From Notospermus geniculatus (lineage: Eukaryota > Nemertea > Pilidiophora > Heteronemertea > Lineidae): a stretch of DNA of 64,000 nt. Under the pieces are notes generated by a model. The model saw only the letters and a list, made by a program, of their open reading frames with translations, was not told where the DNA came from and did not search any database. Made by a program: the position numbers and the translations under genes. This document shows positions 54,301 to 62,100 of the stretch, in pieces (the stretch's first letter is position 1; each line of letters starts with the position of its first letter). The DNA lies in assembly GCA_002633025.1 (NCBI GenBank), contig NMRB01000023.1:559199-623198 (forward strand), read 5' to 3'.

Positions 54301-55080
54301 TATTATGAATGCTCCGAGGTGATGAGGAGATGGGTGGATCATCTGTGTTCAACAAATGTCAACCAGAAGGTAAGGTTCACTCACAGGGTGTTGGGGATCT
54401 GACACTCTGTACACTGGCTGTCTTTGGTGTGGTCCACGCCTCTGTGGGAATGGGACTGTAGGAGTTAATTTAAAAGCAGATGATATACAAAATATCACAA
54501 TTTAAATAGTTATGTTCTTGGCATGTTGTAAAATCCTGTAGGTAGGCCTAATCTTGGTCTTATTGTCAAAATCACTTGGGACATGTGGAGCTGCATTTGT
54601 TGTCTTAGACTCAACTAGATGTAAATGAACTTCATTATTCCTGCATTTTCAGGGAAAGGCCATACTAGTCCTGCTGTCATTGGGTCAGTTCTACAAGATA
54701 GTGGAGATGTTATACGGTATGCGACACTTCGACCGTGCTACCCTTTTCATTGAAGCCTGTATGGAGTTTGGCCTTCTGGAGAAGAATGAGACAACTTGTA
54801 TCCTTACTGATGAAAAATTTGCATTAGGCCTAACATCACTCGAGTATTCATGGAGAATACTGTATTACACACTCCATCACTTGAGTTCCATTTCCGATGA
54901 TCTCTTCAACTTGTGTATTCCTTAACAAAATGATCAGCTCCTCTCATTGAGGCTGTCTTCTTGGAGTATGCCCGATTTATGATGAACATGGGAAACAAGA
55001 TGGCTGCAAAATACTACTGCCAAATGGCTGGTGAAAATGGGCTACAGTTGGAGAAGGAGGTTGACATACTCTTCCCTTGA
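36388..55080 (+). CDS. WDR11: WDR11, WD repeat-containing protein 11
   Basis: A large double beta-propeller protein. WDR11 with FAM91A1 tethers endosome-derived vesicles at the trans-Golgi and acts in Hedgehog signalling and ciliogenesis. There are 25 exons: 36388-36452, 36980-37091, 37499-37652, 37878-38051, 38291-38492, 38666-38840, 39038-39155, 39336-39523, 40117-40450, 40569-40653, 40859-40965, 41053-41125, 41340-41448, 41745-41878, 42081-42213, 42817-42923, 43280-43394, 43569-43737, 52602-52770, 52969-53119, 53219-53431, 53642-53808, 54096-54369, 54653-54797 and 54938-55080. The total is 3816 nt (1271 aa; human 1224), in phase throughout. Landmarks: MKLSPKTLTG, VKWARENYHHD, LWNADTGTKLWKK, MCPPLTTKN, FKDKPFELWDLHSGQLLREM, EWSPAHNLKSLRKK, GDVDGNLNIWDLKSRVSR, LLLGQTDRAVQLLLET, QSTIKLVATNLIASGKLSEG and RRWVDHLCS. 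The exon 24 donor (GTATCC) is weak, so that junction is the least certain. Intron 18 (8.9 kb) hosts four antisense GPCR genes. The last exon is partly duplicated downstream. Confidence 0.96.
37208..37240. repeat. Small perfect palindrome, family copy 3
   Basis: TTGGAGGAATTATACT, C, AGTATAATTCCTCCAA: perfect 16-bp arms around one base. It is in intron 2 of WDR11. It is the same family as 17348-17396 and 17491-17524. Confidence 0.85.
37287..37435. mobile_element. 149-bp foldback MITE in WDR11 intron 2
   Basis: The left end GGGCCGTATGCACCAAGCAAAG and the right end CGTTTGGTGCATACGGCCC are inverted, and the arms continue through AGATAATCTT and CCACAACTTTTC. The loop is about 35 bp. It is noncoding. 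Confidence 0.85.
39770..39930 (-). mobile_element. Possible tRNA-derived SINE, minus strand
   Basis: On the minus strand TGGCCTAGTGGTTAGCGCACT matches the A-box region of tRNA-derived SINEs. It is followed by AAAGCGATAAACC and a tail toward 39770. The B box is poor, so this is a decayed or atypical copy. It lies in WDR11 intron 8 in antisense orientation. Confidence 0.5.
43796..44066. mobile_element. 271-bp MITE at the start of WDR11 intron 18
   Basis: The ends TTAAAGCCCCACAGTATTGAA and TTGAATACAGTGGGGCTTTAA form a 20-bp terminal inverted repeat. TTAA at both outer ends suggests a piggyBac-like target site. The interior is noncoding. It starts only about 60 bp after the exon 18 donor. Confidence 0.8.
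44866..46002 (-). CDS. Class A GPCR, tandem copy 1 (complete, intronless)
   Basis: A single open frame of 378 codons starting MTGDIKSK, with seven hydrophobic segments. TM1 carries GNILSIIIF and TM2 LAVSDLGN with the sodium-site Asp. A disulfide pair is likely between Cys in DIGCKIH (top of TM3) and Cys in HRSACYH (loop 2). TM3 ends in VERAIAV, replacing DRY. TM6 reads FYVVSMSPF, keeping the proline but lacking the CWxP tryptophan. TM7 is INYSVNFIIY, with Phe for the NPxxY proline. The pattern recalls FMRFamide-receptor or GPR139/142-like peptide receptors; the ligand is unknown. It lies antisense within intron 18 of WDR11 and has three close paralogues beside it. The start was chosen because the MxGDIKSK context is shared by copies 2 and 3. 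Confidence 0.92.
   Translation of the reverse strand: MTGDIKSKLTGDFHSEGTSHESQTISPETTYHKYENIPLHQMFYKFIAVFGGYVIIFFIIIGIFGNILSIIIFIRQRKRDSASAVYLGCLAVSDLGNLIVGLGFWEQTSLYYMSFGKVVSIRGWNDIGCKIHTYIWFNCQFMSAWIIIFFSVERAIAVVMPLKAQSILINSRRKFIILSLLIFSLLIWSYLFDFIKIVGPHPPGDAHRSACYHDLSKKPQWFIIMFQSQISLLCQVIPTVTITVLNIIIIISIKTKDKIGSDSNNQLKYRSKKEMRCLVNLLTVSTFYVVSMSPFVAMWCFLIYESLFRQWAGWSFSSLHFLTELAEFTTEITSINYSVNFIIYTISLDFYQAEVKKIFRCGRQSNLKKNQPEMVSSQ
46216..46972. other. Assembly gap (757 N)
   Basis: A run of Ns between GPCR copies 1 and 2. It removes the last few codons of copy 2. The left flank (46130-46215) matches the upstream flanks of copies 2 and 3 (TGCTTGGTTGAA, TCATTTTGAACA), so the gap lies within the normal spacer. 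Confidence 0.99.
46973..48054 (-). CDS. Class A GPCR, tandem copy 2 (C-terminus in gap)
   Basis: A paralogue of copy 1 starting MAGDIKSKLTGAYQ. It has the same diagnostic positions: LAVSDLGN, GCKIHTYVWFNC, VERAIAV, KYRSKKEMRCLVN before TM6, SMSPFVSLW and NYSVNFIIY. The frame runs into the 757-N gap after KMLKCGRLM, so the stop codon and perhaps 5-15 residues are lost; the upstream in-gap frame is artefactual. The frame is open upstream as far as 48165, but that stretch (TFKGRVIGQNHLD) resembles the leader seen upstream of the other copies. I therefore take the conserved MAGD as the start. Intronless, antisense within WDR11 intron 18. Confidence 0.9.
49273..50391 (-). CDS. Class A GPCR, tandem copy 3 (complete, intronless)
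   Basis: This copy reads 372 codons from MKGDIKSKLIEDLQ to a stop at 49273. The same frame is open for 96 more codons upstream (to 50679), so a longer N-terminus is possible. The shared leader FKGRVTELNHLD suggests either a conserved 5' UTR or a conserved N-terminal extension. TM1 GNLLSVIIF, TM2 LAVSDLGN, NNIGCMVHTYVWFNC, VERAIAV, IKTKDKIGPDSNNQLKYRSK in loop 3, SMSPFVAMW, INYSVNFIIYTVSLDFY. Predicted N-glycosylation sites occur near the N-terminus. Its downstream flank (TAGCCAACAAAAGGC, TCTTCCAACAAATT) is repeated after copy 4. Confidence 0.92.
   Translation of the reverse strand: MKGDIKSKLIEDLQNTATLIGSETISSGLNFENTVMIIHQMFYKFIAFFGGYLIIIFIAFGIFGNLLSVIIFSRHRNHDSASAVYLGCLAVSDLGNLIVGLGFWEQTSLYYMSFGKVVSVRGWNNIGCMVHTYVWFNCQFMSAWIIIAFSVERAIAVVMPLKAQTILINSRRKFIILSLLIFSVLIWLYTMFDFIKIVGPHPPGHAHRSVCFYEMSRKPQWFVSMFSAQLFILCQVIPSVTITILNIIIIISIKTKDKIGPDSNNQLKYRSKKEMRCLVNLLTVSTFYVVSMSPFVAMWCFQIYETLFRQWAGWSLSSLDFLTELAEFTIEITSINYSVNFIIYTVSLDFYQAEVKMIFKCGRQKNGKKDHS
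51303..52143 (-). pseudogene. Class A GPCR, tandem copy 4, 5'-truncated at a single N
   Basis: This copy is open from the N at 52144 to its stop at 51303. It covers CLAVSDLGN in TM2 through TM7 (INYSVNFIIYTISLDFY) and the tail FKCGRQKNR. The first ~85 residues, with TM1, are missing; sequence beyond the N does not resemble TM1. As no internal stop or frameshift is seen and the break is exactly at an N, I judge it an assembly truncation of an intact gene more likely than a true pseudogene. The type used here only records that it is broken as given. It keeps ERA, SMSPF and NFIIY. Confidence 0.85.
52145..52601. other. End of WDR11 intron 18 after the single N
   Basis: No exon is seen. About 52350-52420 resembles the spacers near 48660 and 50960 (GGTGATGCTGTG..AGGCC, then CTTCATCT). 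This marks another edge of the duplicated GPCR units. Confidence 0.55.
53524..53627. mobile_element. Foldback element in WDR11 intron 21
   Basis: Arms CCTTAACATTAAGGTCGACC and GGTGGACCTTAATGTTAAGGA flank a loop of about 15 bp around TAAAACCATTGAGA. The right outer end TTCTAAAATACAGCCC matches the outer end of the element at 58141-58258 (GGGCCGTATTCTAGAA), so both belong to one family. Confidence 0.8.
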
Positions 55081-55196
55081 AGATGATGACATGGAAGCAA
55101 GGTTGCTGCCAAATACTACTACCAAGGCAACTTGCTGGTGAAAATGGGCTACAGTTGGAGAAGGAGGTTGACATACTCTTCCCTTGAAGATGATGA
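54983..55196 (+). repeat. 107-bp tandem duplication of the WDR11 last-exon end
   Basis: The segment ending at 55089 covers the final ~30 codons, the stop and a few UTR bases. It is repeated at 55090-55196 with period 107. The last 63 bp are identical (55027-55089 and 55134-55196); the first part of the second copy has diverged. The second copy follows the stop codon, so it lies in the 3' UTR. Confidence 0.9.
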
Positions 55197-56069
55197 AAGA
55201 AATCTAGTCAATTATTAACCTGTCACATATATACGTAACCAAGTCGAAGATTGTCTTCGACGCAGAGCAGAATTTTATTGTTGTATATAGATGTACTGGT
55301 ATAATGTGAACTCGACAACATTGCATGATTGTAGATGGTGTTTATGAATATGATGCAGAAGTTGAACCAAGTGCATCAGCTGTCATTGTGTAATCATGAA
55401 CACTACATCTAGATAGCATTAAACTCAAATGAAATACACGAAGACGTTTGTGGGTTTTTAATTATTTATTTAAATTTTTATTTGGTTTTAATTATTTTTA
55501 AATTTTTATTTGCTTTTGATTCTTTAGTTCAGTATTTGTTTGGATTCTTTATTTTAATATTTTTTTTGTTTTTGATTGTTCATTTTAATATTTTTTTGCC
55601 ATTTTCGGCGAATTAAACGAGAGAAGAAACAACAGACAGGGAGGAGGTGCTTGCAAAAATGTCAGCTTGGCTGATTTCCTGGTCATCATTTTCAGTATTT
55701 CCGGCATTTCCATTGTCGGAAAGTTCTGTTTTTGTGGCGACTTCATGCTCAACGAAGTATATTGCTGGGGGAACATCAATGCATTGTACGTAATGTTTCT
55801 GCCATGTCCCGTTCTCCATGCATGGTATGTAATGTTTCCGCCATGTCCCGACATTGCATTCTTGTGATTGTTTCCGCCATGTCCCGACATAGCATTCTTG
55901 TGATTCCACATCAAAAACGTTGACATCGCTAGTTGCCAAATTGTTCTTCCGTCCCGATTTCTTGGAACAACTAATTCTTGAGCAAGTGCAGAGAGTGAAC
56001 CACGAAGCAATGGTTGCAAAAATGGATCGCGGAGCCGGCGATGTGCCTGGTATGTTCATTTCATTGCCT
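55081..56069. other. Convergent 3' ends of WDR11 and prominin
   Basis: The WDR11 3' UTR has ATTAAA at about 55418-55423 as a candidate poly(A) signal. From about 55450 to 55600 the DNA is a T/A-rich tract of repeated TTTTTATTT-like units. On the minus strand these supply several AATAAA words for prominin. The prominin last exon or its 3' UTR begins at or before 56069, depending on the splice site used. Confidence 0.6.
55450..55600. repeat. T/A-rich low-complexity tract between convergent genes
   Basis: Repeated TTTTTATTTG, TTTTAATTATTT and TTTAATATTTTTTTG units. It probably contains the poly(A) signals of the minus-strand prominin transcript. Confidence 0.75.
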
Positions 56070-56116
56070 TCAGCAGATGCATTGTTGCTTATATCGACCT
56101 GATTCTTCACTTTCAG
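55613..56116 (-). other. Alternative prominin C-terminal reading frame
   Basis: If the last exon begins at 56116 instead of 56120 (acceptor GAAG| 4 bases below ATTACAG|), the frame stays open for 167 codons to a stop at 55613. That frame includes repeats of about 11 residues (SQECYVGTWRK, SQECNVGTWRK). At DNA level this is a repeated CGCCATGTCCCGACAT block at about 55800-55905. The upstream acceptor, with the better pyrimidine tract, gives a short tail ending QQCIC. Either or both may be used. Confidence 0.35.
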
Positions 56117-59100
56117 CTTCCTGTAATAAAAGCAACCACTTACTACGATTTTAAATTCAAGGCACAGTGACCTTCCATTGTGGAGAAGAAATCCAGTGCA
56201 AGTTGACGGATCAACATTTGTAAGTCAGTTTCACTTACTCGTTCCAGTATTTGTTGACATCCGATGCTGTAACCAATCCTTTTGAGATTGCGATTTGTGT
56301 GAACTCGTCAAACTCTGAAATTTCTGACTTCCTCAAACTTGGCGAGAGAACCCTACTTCTATAACTATCTGGAGGGATTGGTGGTGTCTGGGGAGGAGTT
56401 GGGACATGAAAACCTGGCGTCAGGTCCCACACAGGTGGTGGGGGTGGGTTGCTGATCAAACTGAAATGATATAGGTTCATGAATGTGCAATGACCAAATG
56501 TTTTCTAACCTGTTTGCTTCTACATAGACTGGGTAGGGTACACCCTCTCGATTGAAGATACCCCAGTCCAGTCATGTCAACAGTCGTGGAATGATTGTTG
56601 ACTGATTAAGCTGACTGAATGGAAGAGACCGATTATTGGTTGTCTCTGTCCCTTAAAGTTATAATAGCAGGTAGTGAGTTATTCAAGAATTGCATCAATA
56701 ATGTCTTACCGATAGTAGTTCGAGATTTTGAAATTGAGTACATTCAAAATCATGAGGAAGATCGCTATGACATTGAGGGAAAGCCAGTATCCATTCTGAA
56801 ATAAAATTCGTTCACTTTGAATTCATCTGGAGGACTCGTGAATTCCATATAAAATTGACCTTGTGTTACTCATGTCACTCTGAGATTTGTTCCAGTAGTG
56901 TAACAATTACTAAGTTATCAGTTGTCTCTTGTCTCAGTGAAATGCTACTTACAAGGTTTTTGTGAATGATAATTTGAAGACTACTCACCAAGCCACCGAC
57001 AAAATGCTCACAGACACTCTCAGAGAGGACCCGATATATGTCGTCCATCACCTTGCATTGACCGACCGAGTTGAAGAGCTGTAATATACCAGTTCAAAAT
57101 GCATTACTCAAAGCCTCGCTGGCTGTTACGGTCAGAACCATGGTCAAAACCATCGTCATGTAAACCTTGTTGTTGTACAAGTGCAAGACTGGGCTTTAAG
57201 TCAAGTTGCTAATCGAAGAACAGCAAGTTGACAAGAAGCGACGGTTCAAGAAGGTGTTGTACTTACACTATCCTGCACATAATCCAAGTACTTTTCCCCA
57301 TGTCCTACAAGTCTTGCAAAATAATTCTTGATGGACTGAAATCATTAGTGTTGAAATAAGCTTAAGTACATTCATGATATTATCAGGCACATTTAAATTT
57401 AAAGTTAGTGACAACAGGAATCTCTTGAGAACTCCTAGCATAGTGTGCATTTTAATGCTTGGCATTATGTTACTTGTAGGAAGACCTAAAACTCCACATG
57501 TACTTACATCCATCATGATGCCAGGGCCTTCATTCTGGAGGAATTGTTTCATTGCCTCCACCTTCTGCAGTAGGATTTCTGATGTGGCCTGAAAAATCCA
57601 TATGATGAAATTATGGTTTAAACCATGGAAAATTGGCAAAGCAAGTGATGCAATTTTCTCGAATTACATTACAAATTCAATTCAAGAACTCACCAGAATA
57701 TGATCAGTTGTCTTACTGATGCTGTGAACTCTGTCATTCAATGTGGTCTGAAAAAGAGAGGTCTCAATCAACATATTTACTATCATGTTGAGGACTCACT
57801 ACTTCTGTGATGGCTATCAATTGTGAAGCCATGCTCCTCTGTCATGTCTGTGTGCAACTGAAGAAAGGCATGGGAATGAACAAGATTACCATATGTAGGC
57901 CTTCCCAATCAATTTCTTTGGCGATACATGTATTTGCCTTACCCTTACTTTGTATTACCGTACTTACCACGGCTATTTTAAGAGCTTGAACCGAGCCAGC
58001 ATTGATATCTTTGAGCCGCAATGCCATTCCAATGTAGGCAGACTTGAAAGTCTTGAAAACAAGAAGAAAATGATTGAAAAAGTGGAATTTTGATCATGGC
58101 GTGAAGTCATACTTATCACTGAGAAGTGCATCCAATCTTAGGGCCGTATTCTAGAAGCTTCCTTAAGTGTAAGGTCGACCTTAATCTTTTGTATTCTACC
58201 CTGCAAACAATAGCTAAAGGTCGACCTCACACTTAAGGAAGCTTCTAGAATACGGCCCATAGTGTCTCCCTCCTGACTGACAAATTACTGGTAATGTCAA
58301 TAACAGAACACTCACCGGATTGGTCATATGATCTGCAGCATTTTCAAGATCAGCGATGGTGTTGATGAGATTCAGGTTCGTGAATCCATCGTTGATCTGA
58401 AGCAGAAATGGTAAGACTCATCGTCGTCAATATTTCACTCAGTAATAACAAGATGAAATCTCAGTATGATCAAATGGGGATTATAGGCTTATCACATACT
58501 TACATCCTTCATGAGCAAAAGTGGGTCCATAGTCGGAGGACTGGTGAGAACATCGGCAAACTTCTGCCGTGACGTCTCTTCCATCAGAACCACAGATTTG
58601 ACTGTGTTACTGGCTGATGAAAACACACCGCCAAGGTCGGGACTCCTGGGAAGTTTCTGAAAATGTGTAAGAAGTTCTCTCAGTTTCTACTTTTCTGGGG
58701 GTGGGGGTGGGGAGTGGTGGTGGTGGGAGAATAATGTTGGTGAAAGATTCACTGATGAAGGCCGAGTTGTGCAGCATGAGAATGGAATCACATGAATGTG
58801 AGCCAGCCTTGTGGGGAAGGACTAGGATGTAATCACCTTTTCAAAATTGCCTGAAATGGGTGAACCGTGGATACCGATACTTACTCCTGTGACGTTCACA
58901 TGGTCATAGACGGTGAACGAATTGTTCAGTTGCAATGCACCATAGATGCCCCTGTTGGCAGCACATGCACTGAAAAACCAAGAAGGCACCTCTTGACTCA
59001 ACATATCATGGTACTAGCCCATCACAAAATAGCCTGTGATTTATTGAGCCCAAGTCATCAGCCAAACCTAGGACTTACGGCTTCCCACTGAAAGTTCAGG

Positions 59101-62100
59101 ACATAAAACGAAATTCAAGTTTACCTCATGACGTCCCCCAGCTTGAGGGGGATTGAACCATTTTGATACAGCAACTCTGCCAGGATGTACGAATCATTCC
59201 AGTACTCTGGCTTATCCAAAAACTGTAAAAGATATTCATTCGACTGAATTAAGTTACCAGTACTCAATGAAATCCATCTAAAACTGGAGCAAGGTCGGCA
59301 ATCTAGTCCAGGACTCAGTCCAGGATGGAGGAAATTCTTACAAATATCAAATTTGGGAACTCATCTTATAAAGTACAGGCTTCGTCAGGTGTGAAGGTGA
59401 GCTAAATCTCTCGTCTCACAAATTCAATAATACCTCAGGAAAGACAGTCTTGTCTTTGATTGGCTTGCAGGCGAATGTCAGGTGAGCGCCGATCAGAAAG
59501 GCGATGGCACCCAGGCAAAAGAACCAAAAGATACCGAAGAAAATCAAGGTTGATGAGCTAGAGGAGGACAGCAAGGAGAGACAGAGAAAGGAGAGAGAGG
59601 ATGAGATGAGAAAGAAAGCAAAAAGAGGAGAAAAGTGAACTGTAATTTCTGTATGAAGCGTTAACATTTTAACAAAGGAAGAGAAAGTTTGTGTCAGTGT
59701 GAATATAGGAGAGAACGAAAAAAGGAGAGATGAATGAGTGAGTTAGCAAAATGCAGAAGTGGAAAGTATGGAAAATAAATGAAAGATATAGTGAATGCAG
59801 TACAGTACTGAAAATAGAAAAATGAGAGACAGTGCAGTAGAAAGAAACATGAATGATAATGACATTGACAATGGATGCAGTCATTGCCTTACCTCCAATT
59901 CAGTTGTGCACCAACATGGGACACCTTGTTCCTATATCTTGGTGTTTTGACTGTGCATTTAACAGCAAGGCCTCCAATTATTACTCCAAAGATGGACAGC
60001 AACATAGTGAGAACCGGGATGCTCAAGATGACAATGGTTATGCGCCACCTAAGAAAAAATAGTCAAGTTCAGATTAACTAGAGCCCGTCTGATGGAAACA
60101 AGGAGAGGACAAAGGAAAACAAGCTGTAGCTAATACTTACTGGTATCCTGTCATAGTTGCACAGACTTCAACACTGCTTCGGATGTCGTGCTTGAGTTTT
60201 GTTGCATTCACATTCAGCTCAGCAAATAACTGAAATAGAAGCCATTGAAATTAGAGGTTACTAGCCCAGTGGATGAATCCAAAAGTGATAGTTTCTGTGA
60301 GAGAAAAGGCAAACTGTTAGTTAGTTAATGATGGTGCCCCAACTGAACAAGCTTTGACGAGATGCTGCATTTTAAAGGCACATCATCAAAATTTCAATCA
60401 TGACAATAAAGATACCTACCCTTCTGATCAAAGGCTTGACCCTTGCGTTGAGAGCAGTTTCGATCTGGCCTGAGAGACCACTGTGACTGATGTTATCTTT
60501 CACCTCTGTAAGTGTAAAACACATTTATAATCACACCACAGTTTTAAAAGTGGGCAAACCATCTCAGTTAGAAGGAAATAGACTTTCTTGGGTTGAGAAG
60601 TCAGCAGACTTACCCTGAGCTTTTGAGAATGTTGTCCCATTGATGTCCTTTGGGATTTTCTTGAATTTGTCATTTGCCTGAAATTGAAAAACAATGAATG
60701 AATCATGTCTTTATGAAACTCAAGTAATGCACTCTGGCATAGAAAGCCAAAGGGACCATCATGTTCATAGTTCAACAACAACATCCACAAGTAGAACCAG
60801 ACTGAGGACCATGTCCCAATTCATACTTACTCTGTCCGAAATCGATTTCAAATCAAGGGTGCGGATTGGATCGAGTCCAGTAGTCTTCTTTTTCATGTCT
60901 GGTGTCTGAAAGAGAGAGGAAAAAGCTGCAATGTCCCTGTCCGATGGTCAAAGGATAATCTGTCCACTGGATGTGTGCGCTACCGTATTGACATGACTAT
61001 CATTCATTGCGACTTACCTTTGAGAAATCAAAGACTGGTGTGACATCATCAGATGATATCATGTGACTGCAATCTGAGGATCCTTGGCCAGCACAAGTTG
61101 TTTGTAGACTTGTCAAATTCGTTTTGATTTCGTTGACAAGATCTGCGATGCTTTTGCCAATGGTTGAAACCTGAGCAGAGACAGAGTTGACCTGAGTGAT
61201 CCTATCTTTCACTGAGTCTAAGTCTGTAAGAAAAGGACAGAGAGTATATTACGGTAATCAATGAGGAAAATGATCATGTGAAGGCCAGACACACAAGTGA
61301 TGCATTTCTATCCATCCTTCGTTCCTAAATACTCACCCTCATCAATGCTCTGCAGACTGGCAGTGATGTTTTGTACATCAGGCCAGCCAACATCCATGAA
61401 GGGGCCACCAACTAAATCTGGTAGGTCTGAAATTGCAAAAAAAATTGTTAGCAAACAATGCAAGGCCGTAAAAGTGAAAAAAGATTTGTCTGTCCCGTAA
61501 CTCAAAATATGCTCGCATCATTCAAATTTATACTTACGGTCTAGGTCTGATGAAATTATGTCTTCAACAGCCTTGAACTGATCAACAGCAACAAGATCAA
61601 GTTCCTGAATTAAAACAATAAAGTCAATTACAGTTTATAGCCTTAATATGGGTGTTGATTTGATGGGGGAATTTTTGAATTGAGAAGGGTGGAGCTCCAG
61701 CTAAGATCACTACCTCTACTAATCACAAGGAACACTTTCTCCATTTACAGAATCTAGATCCGGCAGTCCCAAAGTTTACCTCAAATAACTTCTCCTCGAA
61801 CAGGATAAAATCATCGACGGCGTGATCTGCAGCAATTTGGAAATGGGGCAAGGTATCATTGAGGCGATGGGATGATCGAATCATGGCTCCAACTCCAGCA
61901 CTGAAATTGACAATATTATCAACACCCAACTTTGTCATGAAATGCAATAGGGCCTGTATCTTGGGCAAATGTTTGAGATACATATGATGTGAACTTAAAA
62001 AAATCAAAGTTTTACCATCTGTGATGGCAAGGAGGAAAGATTGCAAGTGCAAGGAAAAAGATGGGTGTCCTTACATGATGACGATACAGCAAATCATGAT

